A stretch of DNA of 64,000 nucleotides from Hanleya hanleyi (taxonomy: Eukaryota; Mollusca; Polyplacophora; Lepidopleurida; Hanleyidae), in contig JAVTVY010056966.1 in assembly GCA_036873755.1 (NCBI GenBank), positions 221,103 through 285,102 on the forward strand, in the 5' to 3' direction. The translations under genes were made by a program, and so were the position numbers. Shown in pieces: positions 47,380-59,418 of this stretch. Below the pieces are notes generated by a model. The model did not search any database. It saw only the letters and a list, made by a program, of their open reading frames with translations, and was not told the DNA's origin. The number at the start of each line of letters is the position of its first letter. The stretch's first letter is position 1.

Positions 47380-47660
47380 ACCTTTCGATATATGATTTAA
47401 ATAACTATGTATCGCCTCGGTCTCACTCGGTATTATGGACAACTTCAACAGACAAGGTCCACTGGCGGTGCAGGGATAATGTCTTCCGAAAGAAAATTTT
47501 ATGAGAGAACACGCATTCCGATAGTCTATAATGGTGCTGTATATTGATCATACTAGGTTCGGTCCTTTGTTCTGATCCCCTCTATATTGCGCTTCTATTG
47601 TCCCCCATGGCTCGCCCACATTAAAATATTTACATTATTCTAGATTGTTCGTGTAATTCT
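47380..47660 (+). repeat. Upstream part of the segmental duplication at the zinc-finger gene
   Basis: Direct copy of 62063-62360: CCTTTCGATATATGATTTAAA, GACAAGGTCCACTGGCGGTG, CATTAAAATATTTACATT and CGTGTAATTCTA follow in the same order. A poly-T tract and a family A repeat interrupt this copy downstream but not the other. It is probably the promoter/5' UTR region of the gene. Confidence 0.8.
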
Positions 47661-47704
47661 ATTTTTTTTTTTTTTTTTTTTTTGTTTTTTTTTTGCGTTT
47701 CGTC

Positions 47705-48200
47705 AGTACGGCTATCACAGCCCAACAGGCGAGGCCCGGAAGCTCTGCGGTGCTGGATAAATCTGAACATAATGTATGCAGATTTATGGTTCTATTTTCA
47801 CGTTTGTTTCGCATTTATATACACTCATCGATGTTGAACAAATATCACACCTCATGCCTGAATCTATTTGACTTTTCTAAATGTATATTTAATATATACA
47901 AAACGATAACCTTTACGACATGGAACATTAGAAAGCAATACGCGTACCGATATGTTCGATTTAAACAAAGGAAAAGTAAGCGAATCCCGTTAGAGCAACA
48001 GGCGAGGTTCCAAGGGCCGCCTAGGCCCCGGAAGCTCCGAGGCCTTAGGTTGTCAGAGACACCTTCTACGTGTTTCCCGGAAATGAACCTGAACATGTTT
48101 GTAGATTTAAGGGTCTATTTTCACTCGCAGGCATAAGCACACATCGATATTAAAAGATATCAAACCTTTTCTCGGACAAAACAGGCCTTTGACAAACCAC
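47705..48200 (+). repeat. Dispersed repeat family A, copy 3
   Basis: CAGCCCAACAGGCGAGG, GCAGATTTATGGTTCTATTT, then a second subunit with GCCGCCTAGGCCCCGGAAGC. It lies within the locus duplicated at 62 kb; the 62-kb copy lacks it, so it inserted after the duplication. Confidence 0.75.
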
Positions 48201-49133
48201 GTCACATGGAGCGCTCCAGGCGATAATGTTTTACTTAGATACATTCCTACGAAGCAGGCTCTCATTTGCAAATTGTCCGGTACCGGTAATGAGTGAGTCC
48301 ATCCGAATCCTTTCTCCGGCAAAATAAGGAGAACCGTTAACATTAAAACCTTGATTTTTGGCATGAACGTGCATTAGAGGACTGTTACGGTACCAGCAAG
48401 TTCTGATCTGACCTACTTTTGATGAAAATTTGGGGACTAATCCAGGCATTGTTTGGGGACACCGGTCGACTTTTACGTAACCGGAAACCCGCAAAACCGG
48501 ATGAAAACATTCTGCGGAAAAACAAAGCGCAGTGGGCTTAAACCAAGCTAAAATTGCGGCCCACATGGATTTCTTCAAGAAGCATGATGCGAGTGTGAAA
48601 ATTTAGTCTCTCCACCTGCTGTACACAGGAAATATTCAATTATTTCTTCGATAAATAATCAAAGTAAGTCTATCAGATTGATTTTAGTTAGTTTGGGTTT
48701 AGATTTTAGCCGACATTCAAATTGGTTTGTAAGTATTTGGATGCGTGAGTTTGGGCGCAGATATCGATATACCGGTATGAAAACCTATCTGGATTACTCT
48801 CCGCAAACCTAGGTGACCTATATACCTTGAAATTGACGAAAACATGTCCTAATGTCTCCTAAGACCTACTTCGTAGGTCCTGTAACGTTAGTCACACTGC
48901 CATGTATTGAAGCCCCAACTTAAATAGTACGCTCACAAACTACATGAATAGATGATGGTCTGTTTATGTACTCGGGGCAATTTTGAATTTTCACGTTTGA
49001 TTTTCCAATCTACGAGAAAAGGGGAGAGGGTGCGTTCGAAACACATGCACGCACAATGGGTAGTGACGCCCTTGAAGAGAATGGCACACTCTATAGATAA
49101 TCATTTCGTAATGAATTCTTTCAGGTTTTTCAG

Positions 49134-49401
49134 AGGCAGCGGGTTTATCGTTAGGTCCTGTATAGGAATGGAGGATATATCAATAAAATTGGAACCTTTT
49201 GACCAAGTGTGTGCATCACAGGTAAAAGATGAATCGTGGAGTCCTGGACATGTGCCTATTAAGGAGGAACTGGCGACCCAGACTGGAATAACAACTCATG
49301 CTGTCACATCCATAGTAACAACGAAGGAAGAACCGGAAGTCGGCCTTGATGCAGTTGACCGGCCACAATATCAAATTGTAATGAATGAATCTTTCAAACA
49401 A
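49134..49401 (+). CDS. C2H2 zinc-finger gene, first coding exon
   Basis: A 3' splice site TTTTTCAG ends at 49133 and a donor GTAAGC begins at 49402. The likely start is ATG 49168, giving 78 codons in phase 0. The frame is also open upstream to the acceptor, so an earlier start in a preceding exon is possible. The product is acidic and contains three psi-K-x-E SUMO-type sites: IKLE, VKDE and IKEE. One 33-residue DESWSPGHVPIKEEL...TSIVTTK unit is present, the unit amplified in the 62-kb paralogue. No KRAB, BTB or SCAN domain is seen. It probably acts as the regulatory N-terminus of the finger protein encoded by the next exon. Confidence 0.75.
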
Positions 49402-50223
49402 GTAAGCCATAACGTATATCTCGTCAACCTAATATGTGTTAAACGTATATGATACAAAAGCTGTAACCCACGTTTGTATGTTTGCATGTTTGTATATCCG
49501 TAGAGCTCAATATACCCTCTATTAAATGAGAAGCTGCTCCTCATATAAATACCGTACATAAATCCATTGATGCAAAATACTCTCTAATATGGATTTAAAA
49601 GGTCATTATTTTCTGATTAAGTCAGTTTACATAATGAATTCAGCAAAATCCTCTTGATGCGGACACACACATATATATCCGCATCAAATGGAAATAAAAA
49701 GATAAATTGTCATCTATCTAATTTGTACAATAATAGGTCAAACATCTGTCTGGCTGTTTAAAACATTCATAAAGTTAGACCGCAGTTCGCAGTTCGTTAT
49801 TCGGGACCAGTCATTCAGCGACTCATAACAGCGCCCCTAGCAACGCCCCCTGGCATCAGATTTGAGATATGAATAATCAAAGATATAGAGCATGACATTC
49901 TCTCTTGCTATACAGAGTCTGGAGTTCAAAGTACTCATAACAAACAAAATACATATTTCCATATCTGGGGAAATAATTGCTGATCTCCTCGAATAATGAA
50001 CTGCGAAATGCGAACCGCGGTCTAAATTTATGAACGTCAGCATAGACTGGTTCTTCGAATTGCAAGTAAATTTAGGACATGGAACAATAGATAAATGAAC
50101 GCAACTGAAGTTTTAAAGCATGAGACGGATTCAAAAGTCATTGAGCAAAAACGACTCTTATTACCTCAGTTTTACAGAGCCCTAAACTGCTCACCTTTAC
50201 TGTGGTTATATTTATCTTTCCAG

Positions 50224-51282
50224 GGATATACAGACAGTCCGTATGACATGGAGCAGACTCGACTAACAGATGTTCATACGCCGGATAATAAGCCTTTTCC
50301 TGTGACACTGTACCGGGTCAACGCTGTGTGGAGAAGTAATACTGAGTTAAACACTGAATGCGACTCAGATATCATCTTAAAACATACCCGGACAACACAG
50401 AACGCTACACAGACTAATGAAAAGCCATATAAATGTTCATTTTGTCCATATAGCTGTACCAAGAAGTCACATCATGTGGAACACCAGAGAACTCACACTG
50501 GTGAAAAGCCATACAAATGTTCGTCATGTCCATATAGCTGTTTCGCGAAACGTGATTTGAAGAGACACGAGAAAACTCACTCTTGTGAAAAGCCATACAA
50601 GTGTTCATTCTGTTTATACAGCTGTACAAGGAAGTGTGATCTAATGAGACATGTGAAAACTCACACTGGTGAAAAGCCATACAAGTGTTCATTCTGTTCA
50701 TATAGCTGTATATCGAAAAGTAATATGCAGACACACGAGAGAACTCACACTGGTGAAAAGCCATACAAGTGTTCATTCTGTTCATATAACTGTATATTGA
50801 AAAGTAATCTGAAGACACACGAGAGAACTCACACTGGCGAAAAGCCTTATAAGTGTTCATTCTGTTCTTATAGCTGTGCAGAAAAGTGTAATCTAGTGAG
50901 ACATGTGAAAACTCACACTGGCGAAAAGCCATTCAAGTGTTCACTTTGTCTTTTTAGTTGTTCGCAGGAAAACAGCCTGAAGAAACACTGGAGAACTCAC
51001 ACGGGTGATAAACCATATAAGTGTTCATTCTGTTCATATAGCTGTGCACTAAAATATAATCTGAAGACACATGAAAGAACTCATACTGGTGAGAGGCCAT
51101 ATAAGTGTCCATTGTGCTCATATTGCTGTGCAGATAAAAGCTCTCTAATGAGACATGAGAGAACTCACACTGGCGAAAAGCCTTATAAATGTTCATTCTG
51201 TTCATATTGCTGTATATCAAAAAGTAGCATGAAAACACACGAGAGAACTCACACTGGCGAAAAGTGTTCTAAGTGGTCATAG
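50224..51282 (+). CDS. C2H2 zinc-finger gene, terminal exon with ten fingers
   Basis: The acceptor TTTCCAG ends at 50223 and the first codon GGA is in phase 0 with the upstream exon, giving a protein of about 430 residues. About 63 residues of linker precede ten tandem fingers, C-x2-C-x12-H-x3-H, with TGEKPYKC linkers from about 50418 to 51260. Finger 2 ends in HSCEKPY instead of TGEKPY. All ten carry an extra Cys four residues after the second zinc Cys (YSC, YNC, YCC or FSC). The stop at 51280 cuts off degenerate further fingers. It is predicted to be a nuclear DNA-binding regulator; its target is unknown. Confidence 0.85.
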   Translation, partial: GYTDSPYDMEQTRLTDVHTPDNKPFPVTLYRVNAVWRSNTELNTECDSDIILKHTRTTQNATQTNEKPYKCSFCPYSCTKKSHHVEHQRTHTGEKPYKCSSCPYSCFAKRDLKRHEKTHSCEKPYKCSFCLYSCTRKCDLMRHVKTHTGEKPYKCSFCSYSCISKSNMQTHERTHTGEKPYKCSFCSYNCILKSNLKTHERTHTGEKPYKCSFCSYSCAEKCNLVRHVKTHTGEKPFKCSLCLFSCSQENSLKKHWRTHTGDKPYKCSFCSYSCALKYNLKTHERTHTGERPYKCPLCSYCCADKSSLMRHERTHTGEKPYKCSFCSYCCISKSSMKTHERTHTGEKCSKWS

Positions 51283-51460
51283 CTTTCGTTTAGTGTGTCT
51301 TAGCCCTCACGTGTATAGCTGTGCAGACGGAGGTAATCTGAGACACGCGAGAACTCACGAGAAGTCACGCGAGAAGTCACACTGGCGAAAAGCAAAGCTA
51401 ATGCTAAATATGTCTTTACATATAAGCCATATAAGTGTGCACTGTGCTCATAAACCTGTA
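51283..51460 (+). pseudogene. Decayed extra fingers after the zinc-finger gene stop
   Basis: After the stop, remnants such as VYSCADGG, NLRHARTHE and SHWRKAK remain in shifted frames, then AKPYKCALCS-like DNA near 51425-51455. These show the array formerly had at least one or two more fingers. Confidence 0.65.
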
Positions 51461-51560
51461 CAGGTCTGGTCCGTCATTGATAATTCAGCCGTCGTCCCTA
51501 ATCCAAAGTGCAGAAATAACACTTGTGTCCATTTTCTATTCTAAAACTACTGTGTACAGG

Positions 51561-51957
51561 GGTGAGTGAGTGAATAGAATTTAACGTCGCTTTCTCCGAT
51601 ATTTCAGCTTTATCACGACGAACCAACTAAGCAACACCAAGCCAAGTTGCGTTCCTGCTACTTCAAAGAAGAAATCTTTGAAGCAGCATGGAACGACCCA
51701 CCCCCCATCCACCCTATAAAACAGTGAGGACAGCACATAAGACACAGACAGGACGCTTATATGGTGCAGAATAGCCAAGTGATATTACAGTGCTAGACAT
51801 CACATTAACAAGTTCCTGTTGCTTCTCAGCAAAATGCATTGAAGCAACAGGAACCCGTGTCCACCCAACCACACGCTACTGTTTACCACATTTGTACCAC
51901 ATTTAATACCTGAATAAAAATGTTGGAAGCGACGTTAAACCATACTCACTCACCCAC
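51561..51957. repeat. Foldback element with GTGAGTGAGT / ACTCACTCAC ends
   Basis: GTGAGTGAGTGAATAG followed by TTTAACGTCGCTTTC at the left is mirrored by GAAGCGACGTTAAA and ACTCACTCACCC at the right. The same AAAGCGACGTTAAA end appears near 61924. Ends of this type are abundant in molluscan genomes by my recollection. Confidence 0.65.
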
Positions 51958-52060
51958 TCATTCGTACTACATGTAGACAATGGATGTTACAAAACGTAAT
52001 AATCTACAACAGTATGTACCTGAAGTACACAAAAATTTGTATGTGATTGTATACTATTAG

Positions 52061-52158
52061 TTACACGGTTTGTCAATGACCCAATACAGAAATATATTTA
52101 TATTTGGCGAGGCTGACCCCATATATTTCTGTATTGGGTCACTGACAACTCGTGTAAC
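52061..52158. repeat. 98-bp hairpin (TTACACG...CGTGTAA)
   Basis: Nested inverted arms: TTACACG/CGTGTAA, then TGTCA/TGACA, then GACCCAATACAGAAATATA/TATATTTCTGTATTGGGTC. The loop is about 15-20 bp. It could be a tiny MITE or a precursor-like hairpin RNA; there is no transcription evidence. Confidence 0.75.
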
Positions 52159-52159
52159 G

Positions 52160-54307
52160 AATTTATCCCACTTCAGACCTGATCTGAATGTCCCTGAAAA
52201 GAATTCGGGGTGAACAACTTTAGCCCCTAAAATTTTGTTGTTGCTCACAAAATAAAAAATGCAAGTGAAGTGACACCTTGACAATATTCATTACGGCCGT
52301 ATTTAGAAAGCTGCAAAAAGTTCACCTTTATTTCAAATAACGTATTGTAACATCAGATGTTCTCCGACGATTAAGTTAGTACGGAATGTTTTGCGACAGG
52401 AGTTACTATAAAGGGAGATAAATCTACTTAATGTGTATAAACAATAATACCACTAAAGTTGATTATTTATTTCTGTGAGATTTTCCCTGCAGTTGACCAG
52501 CTAACCAATTTTGTTTCTCTAAAGAGGAGGAGGGTCGGGGAAGGGTGGTGAAGGGGAATAATCTATTTCTACAGGGTGATTTAGACCCGAAAAGCTTGAG
52601 CACCGGTGATACCGTTGCCAGGGTGACTGGTTGTTTATTTAACTGCTTTAGGCGTGACTGTGAGTATGTCGGCACCTCTTCCCACTCCTTTATATGTGTT
52701 GTAATTTAGCTACTGCAGCCACTTTGGTCAACTATTTTAACTAGATTTTGTTTCACCTGGTCAGTATTAGTGAAGATAGATATTTTCTGCTATTCTTATA
52801 TATGTTCATATGTTATTTTCACAGAGTTTTCCTGCTTTAGATCATGAATACAAAATGGATACTATCCAGAGGTTGACTTAGAGAGTTTTCCAGAAAGGAT
52901 GTCATAAATCGCTGGTTGATAAAAACTTTATTTAGTACACTTAATATATACAGAAGAACATAGTTTAAGGCAGACCTATCATATGTTTGCCATGTTGGCA
53001 AGAAAGTCTAATTTTCTAGGCTTCTATTCTTGCAGAAATTGTATTCACGGTATGTAACTTGGGGACTTACACACAAACACCCCCCCCCCTTAGACCCTCT
53101 ATACCATTTGAAGCACAGACACATGCATGACCTAGGTCAGTGGCTCGGTTCACTTAGGTGATAGGGTCAATTGATCGGGTCAAACTCCAAGTCATTTTTA
53201 ATAGAAGTGATCTACATGCACAAGTCTGCATAATATAACAACCCTTGTCAGAATTTGTAACCTTCCAAACTAGGAGTGTACTGGCAGGAGGAGGTACATG
53301 TGTATAATATGATGCCATGAGAGAATGCATTCCAGCAAAGCTTCAGTCCATCTAACCGTGAGGATTTTACATTGTATCTCAATACTCATTTTTTGTCATT
53401 TTCTGCTAAAGGATATGCTTTCTATAATCTGATAAAAGTGGAATATTTTACAAATATTGGTAACATGCAGAGAAGACATTATTTATCATGTCATCCGGTT
53501 GGTTTCATAATTAATGTCTGTTCCATCGGTCACAAATTGTTTGTTTTTTTAAATATATATACGTGTACAATTATACTAATGTACTAGAGATCCTTGTTGA
53601 GAGAAATGTGTGAGACTGCAAATTTCGCCATTGGACGAAACATCAAATAGTTAGTGTAATTATTCGAACAGCCTTTTTGACATTTGAATAGCCCGTTTCA
53701 GTGCCCAAGGCTCTGGTTATACATATGTTTTTTTATATATGAATCATTTCATGTATCATTGGATTTAACAATGAAATAAACATTTTATGCCTATACATTT
53801 TCGATTGACAAGCATTCTGGGTATTATTTCAATTTCCTTTTACCTGAATAGCCTTTGCTGGTGATAATCACGTGATGTGATATTGTAATCCTCTAATGAT
53901 TTCAATCACCGCAAATTTTGGGGACAAAATCAATGGTTCCATTTAATTTGACCACCCTCTAAATCATGAAAGAAGAAGCAATGGATTACATGTATATGCA
54001 TGAATCATTTTTATTAACTTCCTGTTCTAATCATTTGATCACCCCCAGATTTTATGGCGGGAAATTTCACTTCTTGACGACTGAATTATAAGAGAGATTA
54101 TCGTATGACCCATTACAAACCTGAACATCAGCACTTGACATTCTGATAAACATCCTGTAAATGAAAATGAGATAGCCCCTTTTCATTTGCAGATATCTTG
54201 GTTAAGCTGGTCATCTATGTACCATATTCTCTAATGGGGGATATGTTAATGTCTGAATTTTGTGCATGTTGAATGGAAATGAACTCAGTTGTTCTATTTG
54301 TATATAG
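52160..54307. other. No recognisable gene
   Basis: AT-rich noncoding DNA. Short ORFs have no motif. A C-run lies near 53080. Confidence 0.5.
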
Positions 54308-54308
54308 G

Positions 54309-54415
54309 GTACGGCGTATCACGTTGGGCACACCGGGTCTCGTCAGATCACCGAAGTTAAGAAACAGGTAGAGTGTTGTGTACCTTGGATATACAGAAAG
54401 TGTACCTGGTTTTAT
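54309..54415 (+). pseudogene. 5S rRNA-derived relic
   Basis: GTACGGCGTATCACGTTGGG followed by CACCGGGTCTCGTCAGATC and ACCGAAGTTAAG matches the first ~65 nt of metazoan 5S rRNA with a few changes. The following TGTACCTTGGATATAC and GTGTACCTGG are a degraded version of the 3' half. The internal promoter is damaged. It could be a pseudogene or the head of a 5S-derived (SINE3) element. Confidence 0.7.
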
Positions 54416-54954
54416 ATACATTGCTGTGTATATATAGCACATTTTTTTAAGCATAGGTACACTACACAATGTGTTGTACCTAAGGAACATATTTAGGTAC
54501 CAATTCTGCAACAAAATTGAACATCTACTAAAAGGTGTATCTACAGTACAAAATGTCTGCTCGGAAAGACAGAATGTATAGCACTAAATTCTTTGAAATA
54601 TAAATCTGTCCAGAACCTAATTCTGAAGTTTCACTGTTATGTCAAGCTCAACTTTCAGAAAAATTTAATGTCTGTGGAATTTTGGAATGAGATCTTCAAC
54701 TATTTTTTTTTACTTTACCTTGATGTTGGTAATTTCTAAAGATTTCTGTTGCAAACTTGAGGCAATTTCAAGATAAAAGTACACTGTTAAAAGAATGAAG
54801 AAAACATAGGGGAAAAACCTTCAATGAAATTCATCGAAATAATTAAGATGTATTTGAAAAATGTTCTACATCAGAGTTAAGAAGTTAACACGAATAGATC
54901 AGTTCATTATCAAACGAAAGGAATTTGATGGAGCCATCCCATAGGTCTGTCCTA

Positions 54955-55726
54955 CAGGGGTGAAAGCGTTCGATGTCTGGCGATTTCACGTATAATATCG
55001 TTTTATTAGCGTTTGAAACGCGTTTCAACAGCGTTCTCAACGCGTTTTATATTCGTTTCGTTTGCATCTCAGAGAACGCGCTAATCATCCGTAGGGTCAT
55101 TTATCTTTCGTTTCGCTTGAAACGCGTTTTGCAGATGCGTTATCGAACGCGTTTATGAACGCGTTTGATACGAGTTCGAAACGAGTTTTACTGTTGTTGT
55201 TGTTGAATAAACATTACCGCCAATACGGTTGCTTCGTCGAGCGTTCTGTTTGGTCGGTCCTATATATTTGTTCAACGAATGCCTCCAATCTCGCTCGTTC
55301 AGCCAACAAGGCAACAACCGTAAGCGAAAGAAAAACGCGACACTATTGGGTCGATCGACAATTTCGTGGTGATACACAACGATGCGGCCTTGTTAACTCA
55401 ACATAAGCATTTACGCATATTAAAATATATGCCACAGATGTTTATTTCATAGCACAGGGAATAATGGTAGCGGCTGTGGAAAGCCCCGACACGATGCCTT
55501 GGACACGAACGAAAGAGAAAACGCGTTTATAACGCGTTTCGAGCAGAGCAAACGCTTTTGATAAGGGCAATGGGTTCTGACGAACGAAATATTTATGACA
55601 TCATAAGCGTTTCGTTTCTTATAATCGTTTGGAACGCGTTTGTAACACGTTTACATTCAGTTCCGTTCGGGTTTCGTTAGGTCAAACTAAACGAAAATGA
55701 CCGGACACCAAACGTTTGTGCCCCTG
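54955..55726. repeat. MITE with TA target site and eight ACGCGT subterminal motifs
   Basis: Left end CAGGGGTGAAAGCGTTCGAT and right end ...CAAACGTTTGTGCCCCTG form an imperfect ~36-bp TIR, flanked by TA on both sides. Inside are at least eight AACGCGTTT-like words (about 55014, 55038, 55118, 55144, 55157, 55518, 55530 and 55630), clustered near both ends. ORFs are short and without domains. Confidence 0.65.
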
Positions 55727-56146
55727 TATCATACCACAAACAGTTCCGACTTTTGTAGGGTACTGTAAGGAATATCATATAAGAACGAATTCCATAGCTT
55801 CTGGATGAGTGCCTACACAACAAGTGGCGCCTATAAGTATTATAACTCTGGCTGTTTCGTGGAGATGGAGATCTCATCAGGCCACAAACTATAGTATAAT
55901 ATATATTTACCATAAGTTATCATATGTGGCTGATATTAACTGGCATTATATTCAAATCGTTTAGTCCTCCAATACACTATGGAGTGTTATTATATGGAAA
56001 GCGTCTGTATTCCGTAGGATAGAACGTTTCTACCTTGAGTTCATGGTAGAACATAACTAATAGGTTATTAATCCCTCATCACGAATGAACAGACAAATGA
56101 GCTTGATTTCTGTGCTTGGCTAATTTACATAATATAGAATATACCA

Positions 56147-56614
56147 AGAGTATTCATAGAAGGATGGAATGATCATGATTTATCTAGAGTATTCATAGAA
56201 GGATGGAATGATCATGATTTATCTAGAGTATTCATAGAAGGATGGAATGATCATGATTTATCTAGAGTATTCATAGAAGGATGGAATGATCATGATTTAT
56301 CTAGAGTATTCATAGAAGGATGGAATGATCATGATTTATCTAGAGTATTCATAGAAGGATGGAATGATCATGATTTATCTAGAGTATTCATAGAAGGATG
56401 GAATGATCATGATTTATCTAGAGTATTCATAGAAGGATGGAATGATCATGATTTATCTAGAGTATTCATAGAAGGATGGAATGATCATGATTTATCTAGA
56501 GTATTCATAGAAGGATGGAATGATCATGATTTATCTAGAGTATTCATAGAAGCCTGGAATGATCATGATTTATCTAGAGTATTCATAGAAGCCTGGAATG
56601 ATCATAATTTATCT
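56147..56614 (+). repeat. 39-bp minisatellite, 12 copies, open in one frame
   Basis: The unit is AGAGTATTCATAGAAGGATG then GAATGATCATGATTTATCT, twelve exact-length copies. The last two have GCC for GGA at one place. The period is a multiple of three and the frame starting at 56147 has no stop, reading a 13-residue RVFIEGWNDHDLS unit, but there is no ATG. Stops flank the tract (TAG 56135 and TAA 56618). Confidence 0.9.
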
Positions 56615-57084
56615 CCATAATTATCTGTTTAATACTTACTGGTAACTACACCATCACCCAAATGCCCACTGTGCAGATGCTCCCAATAGACCTATATGTA
56701 CTCGATGTTTTGTGTGGTGGCGATAACAGATTATGGGTCTCAAGGATCGACATTGTCAATGTACCTTCAAGAAGACTATATTCATGATCTGAATACTTAT
56801 TACTGTAATCCTACAATCAGGGTATGATACAAGGGAAAGATATTCAAAACAGTTCAGAAGCAATTATGAATTGTCTGGAGAAGTATTTAATTGATGTTAA
56901 CATGTTAAATTATTAATAGGACATAGTTACATATTTTATAACCCGTACACAATGTATTTTGCCTTCAACAGGTTTTGGAGTATTACATGTGCTGGTTAAA
57001 CATTTAGACAATTTTTAATAGCAGTGAGCAGTCTTGATAATCATTTGTAAAGATTCGAGCAGAATATCAAATACAAGTACATTA

Positions 57085-57315
57085 ATCAGGGCCCTCGGTG
57101 GTCGAGTGGTCTAAGGCGCTTCGCTGATGACCGCTAGCTAGACTCACACCGCTGAACCGGCACGGGTTCGAGCCCAGCTAGTCCATGTGTGGAAGTTTGT
57201 CGGGTACTTGCCGACGGGCGGTGGTTCTCCCCCGGGTGCTCAGGCTTCCCGCAACAACCAAAGTGACTGTCACCGTATGAGTGAAACAGGCAATGAACAC
57301 AAGAAAATATTTTGC
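57085..57315 (+). repeat. tRNA-derived SINE
   Basis: Box A TGGTCGAGTGG (57099-57109) and box B GGTTCGAGCCC (57165-57175) lie in a Leu-tRNA-like head with a TCTAAGGCGC segment. The acceptor arms do not pair, so it is not a functional tRNA. A tRNA-unrelated body with GGGCGGTGGTTCTCCCCCGG and CAGGCTTCCCGCAACAACC follows, fading in an A-rich tail. The body looks like a conserved SINE central domain, but I cannot name the family. Confidence 0.75.
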
Positions 57316-58861
57316 AATATGATGAGAACATCTGATCCTTGTGAGTAGTTCTAATTGAGGAATATTGTTAAGAGACATGACATGTAACCTTTCACACTGC
57401 TGTTGCTACCTGTTTGGTGGAGAAAGTTTGAATATCTTAAAATCGTGAAGCAATGTACCCAGTTTTGCCACGGAATCAATGGATGAGCGATCGCAGAGAA
57501 TGGTGGTATCTCCTGGAAATAATTCAATACTAAGCTATCGGGGCTTATAGGAGTGAATTGCAAGAGCCCACGAACGCTAAATACCATCTTATTTGCTGAA
57601 AACCCGCCAGATCGTTGAGAATGTATTTCCGTCCAAGAATTGTGGAGAATTCTTTAACACACCTTTCATCACTTGTCTTTGTTCATGGAGATATACACGT
57701 AGTAGGGGAAGGATATGTGAGTCCCCCTCCTCCCCCCCCAACCAAAGGCAAACATGACACTTGCTTGCATTGTCCAATTTCACTGATCTTCTGATCCAGT
57801 GGTGAGACAAATATGGGACACACACTGACCTCTGTGGTCTGCATGAATTGTGCTGTCATCGTTGGATCTCTGTTCCAGCATTATTGGATCCACGATCCAG
57901 GAAGAAAGATACAATGTTACTATTGTCTGCAACATTGTATGTAGTCAAAAAAAAAAGCACCCACCCTCAAAATTATTTTACTTTGACTTCTATGTTTTAA
58001 TCATTTTCGACAATTGTTCATGTGAAATTTAAGATTTGTTTTGAAGGAAATTTACAGATTCAAGAACAAAAGAGACTGATATAAAAAAACTAAACGAATA
58101 CCGGTAATCACCAAAACGACTGTCCATATTTAACCGAAATTGCAGTTTTGTTTGTACAGGGATGCATACAAACGAGGCAAACTATTGTTTAATTGGCATA
58201 GTTCCACTCTTCATTTCGTTCAGACAGAAAATGTTACCGGTACTGCAAAATAACTGATCAATGAGGATGGATTACGCGATAAACAGTGCTGGTACCTTAA
58301 TAATATTGTTAGATGGACAGTTTTAGACGAACAATAAGACTGTTTTGTCTGGGTTAATTCTATTAGCCCCGAGTCTGGACACCTGGCGCATGGAATGTCC
58401 AATCATTGGCTATGTCGGAGAAGTTTAAACGTCACTGGTAACTATCGGCAGTTTCAATCGTGAACTTTCCTAATCCTTTTGGTAGAATTTCCTCTTGAGA
58501 GTACATGTACGCGCGTCTATCTCTCCGATATACTTAGACCGAGCAGGTCTCTGTTTCATACGAAGGGCATACTATTTGCAATATTGCAACGACATTAAAT
58601 AAATATATTTACATGTAAACAAAAAATATAAATATAAATCTTTCAAGCATTTCTTTCGGCAGAGCTACTTTCATTCATTTCCCCTATAAAATGCATCAAC
58701 AAACAGGGGTTGGGTCCAGTCTACAATATAATATGAAAATTTGTTGACGTGGTACAGCCTAAATGAAGTTTTACCCATTTAGCTGAATATTTAGCACTTT
58801 GAAAGAAAGTTAGTCCGTAATCCGGTATTTTAGCAAGTCCTAATTATTGTGTAACCGTAGT
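57316..58861. other. No recognisable gene
   Basis: Short ORFs only, without motifs. A C-run lies near 57731. Confidence 0.5.
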
Positions 58862-59140
58862 GTTTACCGCGCGATGTGTTCTCCTTGGGAAAACGGCGAT
58901 TTGTTGTGCATCGTCCTCAATATCAGCTTTGATAGCGGCACGGGTGGATTTCCTGATATATAACAACCACAACAACAATATTGTTTGGGTTTGTGTGTGG
59001 AACTACTGTGACAGGTATAGCCTAACTAACTCATGAATTGGATGAATTTTCGTGTCCTGGACTGTTCATGGGTTTGATTCCTGCTGACGTCCAAATATCC
59101 GTTCTTTTTCTCTCAGTAATCATCTCATTCAAAATTACTT
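58862..59140 (+). repeat. Dispersed repeat (family B), second copy
   Basis: TTACCGCGCGATGTGTTCTC, AACAACAATATTGTTTGGG, CTGCTGACGTCCAAATATCC and TCTCAGTAATCATCTCATTC match the copy interrupted at 24325/27583. This copy is the empty site for the Mutator-like element. A composite inverted-repeat block begins at about 59140. Confidence 0.75.
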
Positions 59141-59418
59141 CAAAGATTTCTTCTTTGAAGTAGCAAAGGAAACATGCGGCAATGCTGCAGGCCTATGATA
59201 TATAGAGATAGAATGAAGGAAGGAACGAGTGCGGCAAAAAGGCCGAATAACCACTAAAAAAATCAATTTTGCCACAAAAAAATCACCCAAGCCTTCGTTA
59301 GTGCTCACGAACACTTGTTCCCAGTCATATCCCGTTCTTACTTACTTGTAGTCTTACTTGTATCTTGGAGAAATTTTAAGCTCTATAATAGCTTGTCATC
59401 TCCTTCTGTACAGATCGT

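Noticed and set aside
50414..51238. Reverse-strand ORFs of 94-172 codons under the zinc-finger exon
   Set aside because: Periodic antisense of the tandem C2H2 fingers.
57085..57182. Functional tRNA-Leu gene
   Set aside because: Boxes A and B are good but the acceptor stem does not pair, and a SINE body follows.
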